A stretch of DNA of 64,000 nt from positions 186,001 through 250,000 of the forward strand of contig NZ_JAFBFW010000006.1 of NCBI RefSeq assembly GCF_016909495.1. The letters are read 5' to 3'. The translations under genes were made by a program, and so were the position numbers. This DNA comes from Pantoea coffeiphila. GTDB taxonomy: Bacteria > Pseudomonadota > Gammaproteobacteria > Enterobacterales > Enterobacteriaceae. Shown one piece after another: positions 7,115 to 16,852 of the stretch; position 1 is the stretch's first letter; each line of letters starts with the position of its first letter. The notes below the pieces were generated by a model that had not been told where the DNA came from, ran no database searches, and was given only the letters and a program-made list of their open reading frames with translations.

Positions 7115-7879
7115 ATGATGAAAACCGCTATTCAGTTACTGCAAAACTATCTCGATGTTATCCAGAATCCGCAGGCTGCCGCCGCACTGTTTGCCGAAGA
7201 TGGCGTTCTTGAGCTTCCTTACCTGCAGACGCTGGGTTTACCGCACCGCGTGCAGGGCCGCGAACAGATCCAGGCCTTTATCGCCGGGTTGTTGAAAAAG
7301 GTGCCGGATTTCCGCTTCCGCAACATCCGGTTCCTGATCGATACGCCTGCTCAGGCGTTTGCCGAATACAGCGTTGAGGCGGAGGTTCCCGCTACCGGTC
7401 AGATCTATAAACAAACCTATGCCGGGCGTCTGGTGGCAGAAAAGGGGCAGATTACTCTGCTGAGAGAGTCAATGGATACGCTGGCCGCGCAGCGGGCCTT
7501 TACTGACGGGCGTATTTCCACCGCCGGCGATCACGACAAAACCCAGCCAACGGCGATCGTTGTCAGCGCTTATTACCGCGTGCATCCTGAAGACCGCCAG
7601 ACGTTTATCGACGCGGTAAAACCGGAAATGCAGGCCGCGCAACAGCTTCCCGGCTGTGTGTTCTATGCTTTCTCGCAGGACCTGGTCAATCCCGATGCCT
7701 TCCATCTTTCTGAAGGTTGGGCAGATATTGACGCTTATGAACGTCATGAACATTCCGCGACCTTTTTACAGGCGTTATCTACCGTGGTGAAAGAAGTCCG
7801 TATCCTGCATCGTGAAGGCGTTCGTTATGATGTGGCAAAACAACATATTGACGATCCGCGCGGAAAAGTGACGGACTGA
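7115..7879 (+). CDS. Two-domain protein: SnoaL/NTF2-like domain plus antibiotic-biosynthesis-monooxygenase (ABM) domain
   Basis: 254 residues. Residues about 1-130 look like a SnoaL-type NTF2 fold (ALFAEDGVLELPYL, RVQGREQIQAFIAGL, MDTLAAQRAF). Residues about 145-235 look like an ABM/YgiN dimeric ferredoxin-like domain (IVVSAYYRVHPEDRQTFIDA, LPGCVFYAFSQD, EGWADIDAYERHEHS). These domains are usually separate proteins, so this is a fusion. Each handles small quinones or aromatic ketones in other proteins; the reaction here is unknown. AGGAG lies 4 nt before the first ATG and 7 nt before a second one at 7118, either of which may be used. Confidence 0.78.
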   Translation: MMKTAIQLLQNYLDVIQNPQAAAALFAEDGVLELPYLQTLGLPHRVQGREQIQAFIAGLLKKVPDFRFRNIRFLIDTPAQAFAEYSVEAEVPATGQIYKQTYAGRLVAEKGQITLLRESMDTLAAQRAFTDGRISTAGDHDKTQPTAIVVSAYYRVHPEDRQTFIDAVKPEMQAAQQLPGCVFYAFSQDLVNPDAFHLSEGWADIDAYERHEHSATFLQALSTVVKEVRILHREGVRYDVAKQHIDDPRGKVTD

Positions 7880-7924
7880 ACCGAAATCGAACTCTAACAG
7901 ACCGGTGAAGATGATAAACGGCCG

Positions 7925-7942
7925 GCCGGGAAAGCTCCCGGC
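7925..7942. terminator. GC-rich hairpin between convergent genes
   Basis: GCCGGGA-AAGC-TCCCGGC with 7-bp arms lies between the SnoaL/ABM stop (7879) and the mandelate dehydrogenase stop (7985). It has no T-tract on either side, so termination efficiency is uncertain. Confidence 0.4.
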
Positions 7943-7984
7943 AGGCTGTCCGGCAATATGATTGCATCATCCCTGGTCATCAGT

Positions 7985-10737
<2,753 letters not shown>

Positions 10738-10785
10738 TCATGATCCTCAACGTCGGTTTTTAACCCTGCGTTGAGTACGAATCCA

Positions 10786-10795
10786 GCGTATACCA
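10786..10795. promoter_or_regulatory. GntR/FCD operator-like site upstream of mdlC
   Basis: GCGTATACCA matches 8 of 10 bases of the palindrome TGGTATACCA, found perfect at 11631-11640 in the promoter of the neighbouring GntR gene. It lies 79 bp before the mdlC start, in the 233-bp gap between the GntR stop (10941) and mdlC, which holds no gene. Confidence 0.5.
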
Positions 10796-10940
10796 GGAGG
10801 CCATCGGCCTTTTTGTGAAAACGCGACAAATGCCTGTAACTGAAACACTTTGTTAATATTTGGTTCTGCTTTGTGGGGAGGTAGCGTTACCGCATGAGCC
10901 TGCTTCAACCGTTTTCAAAGAACCCGTTCAGACTCTCCCT

Positions 10941-11603
10941 TCAAGATGATGATTTACGCTCGGCAGAGCGAGCCACGGCATCCAGAACGATTTTCCCGGC
11001 TGACAGGATATGCTCAATGGTCATTTCACGCGCTTTCTCCGCATCGCCGTCCCGGCAGGCGTCAAGAATAGCGGCGTGTTCATCTTGAAACATTGGTGTA
11101 TCGGCAAGCAGCTTCCGCTGCAGGTGTTCATAGCGCTCTATCTGGTTGCGCAGTTCAGCAATGAGCAGCAGCTGGCGTGGATTGCCGCAGGCAGCGTAGA
11201 GAATGTTATGGAACTCGAGATTCAGCGCCCCCTGCTTTTCTGTATCGTTTGCCCCACCCAAAAGGTGGTGGACAAGCTCGGCTCGCGCCAGGGATTCGGC
11301 ATCGAAATTAGGTACGCTGTAGAAAATTGCATCGCCTTCCAGTAGCGCTCGCAGGTGGTAAATATGGCGAATATCATCGGCTGAAAGCGTTCTGACTACC
11401 GCCCCGCGATTAAGATAGAGATCCACGAGTCCTTCCTGTTCCAGCAGCCGGATGGCTTCCCGCATCGGAACGCGGCTGACCGAAAACTGGCTGGCCAGGT
11501 CGCGTTCCACCAGCCGGGTGCCTGCTGGCAGCGTACCGTTATTAATCATCGCCCTTAGCCGATCGGCCAGAAGACTTGCCGTGGATTGCGTTTTAAGTGT
11601 CAT
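10941..11603 (-). CDS. GntR-family regulator, FCD (FadR) subfamily, probable mdl regulator
   Basis: 220 residues from the ATG with AGGGG six bases upstream; the longer frame to 11729 overlaps the divergent gene. N-terminal winged helix (LADRLRAMINNGTLPAGTRL, ERDLASQFSVSRVPMREAIR) and an all-helical FCD domain with the metal/effector residues in RALLEGDAIF, EFHNILYAACGNP and DEHAAILDACRDGD. A 16-bp palindrome lies in its own promoter and a degenerate copy before mdlC, so it probably represses itself and mdlCB until an aromatic hydroxy- or keto-acid binds. Divergent from osmC-like gene. Confidence 0.85.
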   Translation of the reverse strand: MTLKTQSTASLLADRLRAMINNGTLPAGTRLVERDLASQFSVSRVPMREAIRLLEQEGLVDLYLNRGAVVRTLSADDIRHIYHLRALLEGDAIFYSVPNFDAESLARAELVHHLLGGANDTEKQGALNLEFHNILYAACGNPRQLLLIAELRNQIERYEHLQRKLLADTPMFQDEHAAILDACRDGDAEKAREMTIEHILSAGKIVLDAVARSAERKSSS

Positions 11604-11627
11604 AAACATCCCCTGTTGATTTTGGTT

Positions 11628-11643
11628 TAATGGTATACCATTA
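11628..11643. promoter_or_regulatory. Perfect 16-bp GntR-type palindrome
   Basis: TAATGGTATACCATTA equals its own reverse complement. Its TGGTATACCA core is the form common for FCD-type GntR proteins. It lies 24 bp upstream of the GntR start codon and 84 bp before the divergent OsmC gene, so it can serve both promoters. Confidence 0.7.
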
Positions 11644-11727
11644 TGATATTCTCTACCAGAGCGGGGTAAGCAGCCCACTGTCTCTGGGACAATAAACAAT
11701 GGGAAATTCCAGACAGGAGAAAGCATC

Positions 11728-12204
11728 ATGGCGCAGCGCGAGCATCATTATCGTGTGAACATCGAATGGACCGGTAATAAAGGGCAGGGTACGGAATCCT
11801 ATAAAGCGTACAGCCGTGACTTTACGATTTCAGCATTAAATAAAGCTGAAATAAACGGTTCGTCCGACCCGGCTTTTCTCGGTGACAAATCGCGCTGGAA
11901 CCCGGAAGACCTGCTGCTTGCCTCTGCATCGGCCTGCCATAAGCTGTGGTATCTGCATCTGTGCGCAGAAGCGGGGATCAGCGTGTGCGCCTATCTGGAT
12001 CGTGCAGAAGGCTCGATGATTGATGGCGATCGCGGGCATTTTACCCGCATCACATTACGCCCTGAAATTGTGATTCGCGAAGGTGATGACATCCAGCTGG
12101 CGACAGACCTTCATCATCAGGCCCATGAACAGTGCTTTATCGCTAACTCTCTTAATTTTCCCATCGAGTGCCTGCCTGTAATTTCAACTTCATCAGAGGG
12201 ATAA
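11728..12204 (+). CDS. OsmC/Ohr-family protein
   Basis: 158 residues with the two peroxidatic/resolving cysteines of the family: Cys70 in SASACHKLW and Cys136 in HEQCFIANS. NPEDLLLASASAC is the family signature. OsmC/Ohr proteins reduce organic hydroperoxides through these thiols in the cytoplasm. AGGAGAAAGCATC precedes the ATG. Placed back to back with the GntR gene over a shared palindrome, so it may be co-regulated with mandelate use; that link is inference. Confidence 0.85.
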   Translation: MAQREHHYRVNIEWTGNKGQGTESYKAYSRDFTISALNKAEINGSSDPAFLGDKSRWNPEDLLLASASACHKLWYLHLCAEAGISVCAYLDRAEGSMIDGDRGHFTRITLRPEIVIREGDDIQLATDLHHQAHEQCFIANSLNFPIECLPVISTSSEG

Positions 12205-12284
12205 TCGATTTTATTCAATCGTCGGCGTACCGTTGACTGTCGCTCCTGGGAATATTGTTCTACTCGTTCACGTAATCTTGCTAA

Positions 12285-12318
12285 GTTATCGACATCAGAA
12301 TGTACTGATGTCGATAAC
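12285..12318. promoter_or_regulatory. 34-nt inverted repeat (14-bp perfect arms)
   Basis: GTTATCGACATCAG and CTGATGTCGATAAC are perfect complements around AATGTA. The element ends 17 bp before the VOC start at 12336 and 80 bp after the osmC-like stop. There is no T-tract, so it looks more like an operator or a structured leader than a terminator. As RNA it would form a strong stem just above the ribosome site. Confidence 0.6.
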
Positions 12319-12335
12319 ATGAAAAGGGAAGCACC

Positions 12336-12776
12336 ATGACGCAGGATTTAGCAGGAGTTGATGTTCTCTTCGTTGCCGGTTTTGGCCCGGTCACACGCAG
12401 CACCGAAGCCAGCGCTGCATTTTATCGCGACGCTCTCGGTTTACCGCTAAAGGCGATGGCAGGAAATGAAGATTATCTGCTGAGCGAGCACGATGCGCTG
12501 GGTGGGGTAAAACATTTCGCCCTGTGGCCGCTGGCGCAGGCCGCATTGTCCTGCTTCGGCAGTGAGCGGTGGCCATCTGACCTGCCTGAACCACAGGGAT
12601 GGATCGAATTCGAAGTTCGTGATATCCAGGCGGCGACCCGCACGCTGGAGGCAGCAGGCTATCGTTTGCTGGTGGCACAGCGCGAAGAGCCATGGGGCCA
12701 GACGGTGACGCGCCTGCTCAGCCCGGAGGGCCTGCTGACGGGCGTGACCTTTACACCCTGGCTACGCGACGCGTAA
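12336..12776 (+). CDS. VOC-family (glyoxalase/bleomycin-resistance fold) protein
   Basis: 146 residues, single VOC unit with the two beta-alpha-beta-beta-beta halves: VLFVAGFGPVTRSTEASAAF, RDALGLPLKA at the start and WIEFEVRDIQAATRTLEAAG, RLLSPEGLLTGVTF at the end. The canonical N-terminal metal His is not evident, so catalysis is uncertain; some members bind drugs instead. No signal peptide. Preceded by a long inverted repeat and followed 30 bp later by a GNAT gene, so the two probably form a small operon. Confidence 0.78.
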   Translation: MTQDLAGVDVLFVAGFGPVTRSTEASAAFYRDALGLPLKAMAGNEDYLLSEHDALGGVKHFALWPLAQAALSCFGSERWPSDLPEPQGWIEFEVRDIQAATRTLEAAGYRLLVAQREEPWGQTVTRLLSPEGLLTGVTFTPWLRDA

Positions 12777-12806
12777 TGAACGGCAGGAAAGCAAACTGAG
12801 AGGTCA

Positions 12807-13280
12807 ATGATGAATATCAGAAAGGCATTACCGTCTGAAGCTGAAGTGTGCTGGGATGTCCGCAATCAGGCGATACGCCACGGATGCCGGGAATGTTACG
12901 ACGCGGAGGTTATCCATGCCTGGACACCGGAAGCGATGCCGGAGGGATATCGTCGGGCGATTGTCCATCATCCCTTCTTCGTGGCAACAGACGCGGATAA
13001 TCAACCGGTTGCGACCGGATTTCTCGATCTGTCGTCCGGCAGCGTTGAAGCTATCTTCACCCTGCCTTCTTTTACCGGCAGGGGGCTGGCTGGGAGTATC
13101 CTGGAGGCTATCAAACAGGAAGCACTGCAGCGCGGCTACAGTTCGCTGACGCTTTCTGCCACGCCGAATGCCCGGTCGTTTTATGAAAAGCACGGATTTA
13201 TCTTTATCTCTGAGAATCTGTACCCTTCTGAGCTTGCCGGTGCGTCGCTTCGCTGTAGTGATATGCGGATTGATTTATAA
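12807..13280 (+). CDS. GNAT-family N-acetyltransferase
   Basis: 157 residues. Core motifs: NIRKALPSEAEVCWDVRNQA at the start, acetyl-CoA loop in LPSFTGRGLAGSILEAIKQE near residue 90, and the C-terminal ATPNARSFYEKHGF. The Q/RxxGxG/A loop reads GRGLAG, so acetyl-CoA binding should be intact. Substrate unknown. Two ATGs (12807, 12810) follow GAGAGG; the second has the better spacing. In operon with the VOC gene. Confidence 0.83.
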   Translation: MMNIRKALPSEAEVCWDVRNQAIRHGCRECYDAEVIHAWTPEAMPEGYRRAIVHHPFFVATDADNQPVATGFLDLSSGSVEAIFTLPSFTGRGLAGSILEAIKQEALQRGYSSLTLSATPNARSFYEKHGFIFISENLYPSELAGASLRCSDMRIDL

Positions 13281-13493
13281 CCTTTCCCACACTGATATTT
13301 CAAATTGATATAATAATAAGTCGACCTTTCACGGCTGGCTTATTATTTGTTTAATTGATAGATGTAATAAATAAAAGCGGTTGATAAACCAGGGTTAACT
13401 GTTATAGCTCGCTAAATTGTTTCTGTACATTGTTACAGTTAGTATTCAGTGATTAACTTTCTGCTCATTATGATAAAGAGTGGCAAGTCTATT

Positions 13494-15191
13494 ATGAGCG
13501 ATGAAAAACTTTCTGATAACGAACGATTAAAAGGCGATAGTGCATTACTTCGCGGCACCATCACCAGCGATCTGGCTGATAATATTACCGGTGGCTTTAG
13601 CGGTGATAATTTTCAGCTGATTCGTTTTCACGGGATGTACCAACAGGACGATCGCGATATCCGCCAGGATCGTATTGCGCAAAAGCTTGAGCCGCTGCAT
13701 ACCGTGATGCTCAGGATAAGACTGCCGGGCGGAATAATTACCCCGCAGCAGTGGCTGGGTATCGATGAATTTGCGCGTGATAATACATTATATGGCAGCA
13801 TTCGTATTACCAACCGGCAGACGGTACAGTTTCACGGCGTATTAAAACATAATATTAAACCGGTTCATCAGCTACTTCACCGGCTGGGGCTGGATTCCAG
13901 GGCCACCGCCGGTGACGTCAACCGCAATGTGTTATGCACGGCCAATCCGGTTGAGTCGAATTTACATATTGAAGCTTACGAATGGGCGAAAAAGATTTCC
14001 GAACATCTGTTACCCCGCACCAATGCCTATGCTGAAGTCTGGCTGGATAAAGAAAAGGTGTCGCTGAATGAAGAGCAGGAACCTATTCTCGGTACTACCT
14101 ATCTGCCGCGAAAATTTAAAACTGCGGTGGTTATCCCGCCGCAGAATGATGTGGATCTTCACGCCAACGATCTGAACTTTATTGCCATTGGTGAGAATGG
14201 AAAACTGACCGGCTTCAATGTGCTGGTCGGTGGCGGTCTGGCGATGACCCAGGGAGATGTTTCCACCTGGCCACGCCTGGCGTCGGAATTTGGTTTTATC
14301 CCGCTGGCAGACACGCTGCAAATTGCCGAAGCGGTGGTTGCGGTGCAGCGTGACTGGGGCAACCGCAGCAACCGGCGCAATGCCAAAACCAAATACACCC
14401 TGGAGCGTGTGGGCGTTGAAGTGTTTAAAACCGAGGTGGAAAAGCGAGCGGGGATCAGCTTCCTGCCGGTCAAACCCTATCAGCTTACCGGACGCGGGGA
14501 TCGCATCGGCTGGGTAGAGGGCGTGGACCGGCAGTGGCATTTAACGCTGTTTATTCCCAGCGGGCGGCTGATTGATAAACCCGGTTATCCGTTTAAAAGC
14601 GGCGTTGCGGAAATCGCGAAAATTCATCAAGGTGACTTCCGCCTGACGGCGAATCAAAACCTCATCGTGGCGGGCGTCAGTGAGCAGAATAAGCAGCAGA
14701 TTGATGCCATTGCCCGCCAGCATGGCCTGATCGACGATACGGTCACCAGCCTGGAAAAAAATTCCATGGCCTGCGTGTCGTTCCCCACCTGTCCGCTGGC
14801 GATGGCCGAGGCCGAGCGCGTACTGCCAGATTTTGTAAAAAGCCTCGAGCAGTCACTGGATCGCCATGGACTTAGCGACGAATCGATTGTGTTCCGCATC
14901 ACCGGCTGCCCGAACGGCTGCGGCCGCGCCATGCTGGCGGAAATGGGGCTGGTGGGCAGAGCACCCGATCGCTACAGCCTGTATATTGGCGGCAACCGGC
15001 AGGGCACGCGCATCCCGCGGCTTTATCGCGACAATTTCAGCAGCGCTGAACTGATAGAGATGATGGATGAGCTGATCGCCCGCTGGTCTGAAGGGCGGGA
15101 GGAGAATGAAGGTTTCGGTGATTTTGTTATCCGTAGCCAAATCGTTGCCCCGGTGATGGATTCCGCCAGAGATTTTCATGCCGTCAGCTAA
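13494..15191 (+). CDS. Sulfite/nitrite reductase hemoprotein, CysI paralogue without partner genes
   Basis: 565 residues, like CysI (about 570), with the same segments: [53 protein letters not shown]. The [4Fe-4S]/siroheme cysteines are complete: Cys427 and Cys433 (ACVSFPTC) and Cys472 and Cys476 ([11 protein letters not shown]), so it should be active. CysI reduces sulfite to sulfide by six electrons supplied by CysJ. No cysJ, cysH or siroheme gene lies near it. Start MSDEKL chosen over an upstream in-frame ATG at 13449 by similarity. May be a second CysI using another electron donor. Confidence 0.83.
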   Translation: MSDEKLSDNERLKGDSALLRGTITSDLADNITGGFSGDNFQLIRFHGMYQQDDRDIRQDRIAQKLEPLHTVMLRIRLPGGIITPQQWLGIDEFARDNTLYGSIRITNRQTVQFHGVLKHNIKPVHQLLHRLGLDSRATAGDVNRNVLCTANPVESNLHIEAYEWAKKISEHLLPRTNAYAEVWLDKEKVSLNEEQEPILGTTYLPRKFKTAVVIPPQNDVDLHANDLNFIAIGENGKLTGFNVLVGGGLAMTQGDVSTWPRLASEFGFIPLADTLQIAEAVVAVQRDWGNRSNRRNAKTKYTLERVGVEVFKTEVEKRAGISFLPVKPYQLTGRGDRIGWVEGVDRQWHLTLFIPSGRLIDKPGYPFKSGVAEIAKIHQGDFRLTANQNLIVAGVSEQNKQQIDAIARQHGLIDDTVTSLEKNSMACVSFPTCPLAMAEAERVLPDFVKSLEQSLDRHGLSDESIVFRITGCPNGCGRAMLAEMGLVGRAPDRYSLYIGGNRQGTRIPRLYRDNFSSAELIEMMDELIARWSEGREENEGFGDFVIRSQIVAPVMDSARDFHAVS

Positions 15192-15464
15192 GGGCTGAAC
15201 ACAATACATCGGTTACAGCACTCAAGATTTTATGCAATCGGTTTATATTGCCGCAGTTTTATTTTTTATTAAGGTATAAGAAAGAAACTATGCAGATGGA
15301 CTTTTAATTTTCCGCATAAAGCGTAACGATCGTCATTGTTGTAGTGGTAATCATTATTATAAGCAGAGGTGGTTATTAACAATAACAGTCAGTGAAATAA
15401 AAACCATAACAGTTTTATTTATATATTTAACTTTACCTGGTCTGATGTGGGGTGTAATATTTAT

Positions 15465-15547
15465 TTCGACAAGGGAGGTGTTGTTGTTTAAGTGTGTGAT
15501 CCTCCTATTCATACGCCCGCCCCGTTTTGGGGTCGGGCTTTTTTTGT
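15465..15547 (+). ncRNA. Candidate small RNA ending in a strong terminator
   Basis: The sequence from about 15465 holds GGAGG (15474-15478) able to pair with CCTCC (15501-15505), then the hairpin GCCCGcCCC-GTTTT-GGGgtCGGGC followed by seven T. A TGTAAT box lies at 15453-15458 with TTTACC upstream at a short 15-bp spacing. There is no reading frame of note and the next gene starts 36 bp later with its own leader. The exposed CCTCCT resembles the anti-Shine-Dalgarno sequence. The terminator is clear; the RNA itself is an inference. Confidence 0.4.
15515..15547 (+). terminator. Rho-independent terminator
   Basis: GCCCGCCCC / GGGGTCGGGC stem around TTTT, then TTTTTTT. It is 36 bp upstream of the small membrane protein gene, so it either ends a small RNA or acts as a leader terminator for that gene. 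Confidence 0.8.
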
Positions 15548-15582
15548 TATTTCAATGCGAGTTAAATTAAGCGGAGTCAGCT

Positions 15583-15861
15583 ATGGCATTAAAGAGAGTG
15601 AATAAAAAAGAACTCGGTAAAGGTGGGTGTTTAATGCTGATGCTGGCGGCCTGCGTTTTTATCGCAGCGGTATATGGCGTGATGATCCTCTGCATGACTA
15701 TGCAGGATAAATCATCCGCAAAGGAAAATTCGTTAAAGCAGATTGAAACCTGTAATCAGACAGAGGGAGAGGGTAAAGATAAAATAAGAGATTACTTCGA
15801 TAACGAATCCTGCGCCGAACTGATTAAACAGCACGCGGCGAAATTTAAAAATGAACTCTGA
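15583..15861 (+). CDS. Small single-span membrane protein of unknown function
   Basis: 92 residues: basic N-terminus (ALKRVNKKELGKGG), one membrane helix at about 16-40 (CLMLMLAACVFIAAVYGVMI, then LCMTM), then a charged soluble tail with two cysteines (IETCNQ and ESCAEL) that could form a disulfide if periplasmic. Not recognised as a known family. It is convergent to the cyo operon and shares a terminator with it. Start preceded by GCGGAG. Confidence 0.65.
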   Translation: MALKRVNKKELGKGGCLMLMLAACVFIAAVYGVMILCMTMQDKSSAKENSLKQIETCNQTEGEGKDKIRDYFDNESCAELIKQHAAKFKNEL

Positions 15862-15864
15862 GAA

Positions 15865-15899
15865 ATGGCCTGTTGAATAGAAACAACAGGCCATTTTTA
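15865..15899. terminator. Bidirectional terminator between the small membrane protein and cyoD
   Basis: AATGGCCTGTTG / CAACAGGCCATT, 12-bp perfect arms, with TTTTAT on the + side. It lies between convergent stops at 15861 and 15900. Confidence 0.75.
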
Positions 15900-16235
15900 T
15901 TATCGGTTAATCATCATGTGGTAATGCATACTCCAGATGATCCAGATTGACAGCCCGATAATGATTAACAGAATCAGCAGGGTGAAAACAAAACTTGCCA
16001 GATTCCAGCCGTCCTCGGTCTTACGATTTAAATGCAGGAAATAAACCAGCTGTACCAGCAGCTGCGCCACCGCCGTGACCACAAAAAGGGTGATGGTGAC
16101 CCAGCGCGGGCCAACCGGATACATCACCAGCATAAAAGGGATCAGCGTGAGCACTACGCAGAGTACAAAGCCGGTGATATAGCTTTTATAGCTGCCGCTA
16201 TCGTGGCTGTCGGAATGTAAAACCGCCTTGCTCAT
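15900..16235 (-). CDS. cyoD: Cytochrome bo3 ubiquinol oxidase subunit IV
   Basis: 111 residues with three membrane helices (YITGFVLCVVLTLIPFMLV, VTITLFVVTAVAQLLVQLVY, FTLLILLIIIGLSIWIIWSM) and the FLHLNRK loop typical of CyoD. It stabilises the CuB site during assembly. Last gene of the operon; the stop of cyoC abuts its start. No cyoE follows: the next gene is on the other strand. Confidence 0.93.
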   Translation of the reverse strand: MSKAVLHSDSHDSGSYKSYITGFVLCVVLTLIPFMLVMYPVGPRWVTITLFVVTAVAQLLVQLVYFLHLNRKTEDGWNLASFVFTLLILLIIIGLSIWIIWSMHYHMMINR

Positions 16236-16850
16236 TTAATATACCCCCAGCAGATAAACAACGGTGAACACGCAGATCCAGACCAGATCGAGGAAGTGCC
16301 AGAACAGGCTCAGGCACTCCAGCCGCAGGGTGGTTTTGCCCCCCAGCCCCCGGGTCATAATCTGGTGGATCATAATGCCCATCCAAATCAGGCCAATGCT
16401 GACGTGCAGGCCGTGGGTGGCCACCAGAGTAAAGAACGCCGACAGCCAGGCGCTGCGATCGGGACCGGCATTGTTTTCAATCAGATGGTGGAACTCGTTG
16501 ATTTCCATCCCGACAAAGGCGAGGCCAAACAGGAAGGTCACGGCCAGCCAGAACAGCACCTGATTCTTTTTCCCCTGGCGCAGGGCGATCATCACGAAAC
16601 CGCAGGTGATGCTCGACAGCAGCAGCATAAAGGTTTCGGTCAGAACGTAGGGGATCTCAAAGATGTCCTTCGGCGTTGGCCCGCCGGCAAACGCATCGCT
16701 CAACACCGCGTAGGTGGCGAAAAAGCTGCCAAACAGAATGCAGTCGGACATCAGATAGATCCACAGCCCGAGTTTGGTGCCGTGATCGTGATGTTCGTGG
16801 TCATGCTCTGCCTGATGATGCAGAGCCGGAGTGAGTGTGTGACTACTCAT
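16236..16850 (-). CDS. cyoC: Cytochrome bo3 ubiquinol oxidase subunit III
   Basis: 204 residues, five predicted membrane helices, with a His-rich N-terminus ([18 protein letters not shown]) and the family segments [18 protein letters not shown] and [14 protein letters not shown] structural subunit of the haem-copper oxidase in the inner membrane. Start 3 bp after the cyoB stop. Confidence 0.94.
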   Translation of the reverse strand: MSSHTLTPALHHQAEHDHEHHDHGTKLGLWIYLMSDCILFGSFFATYAVLSDAFAGGPTPKDIFEIPYVLTETFMLLLSSITCGFVMIALRQGKKNQVLFWLAVTFLFGLAFVGMEINEFHHLIENNAGPDRSAWLSAFFTLVATHGLHVSIGLIWMGIMIHQIMTRGLGGKTTLRLECLSLFWHFLDLVWICVFTVVYLLGVY

Positions 16851-16852
16851 AG

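Larger units (their letters stand above)
15192..15582. other. Intergenic region without a convincing protein gene
   Basis: 391 bp, AT-rich. A stretch near 15330-15390 would read as alternating Val and Ile codons (VTIVIVVVVIIII), but there is no start codon in that frame and a stop lies two codons upstream. The right half ends with a strong terminator and may encode a small RNA (listed separately). Confidence 0.6.

Noticed and set aside
13311-13347. AATAATAAG ... CTTATTATT hairpin after the GNAT gene
   Set aside because: Arms are A/T only and the loop is 18 nt without a T-tract; too weak to call a terminator or operator.
15330-15400. Thr-rich 16-codon frame on the - strand (MITTTTMTIVTLYAEN), like a thr leader
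   Set aside because: No ribosome site, no downstream attenuator hairpin and no thr genes; same DNA reads as Val/Ile on the other strand, so a low-complexity effect is likely.
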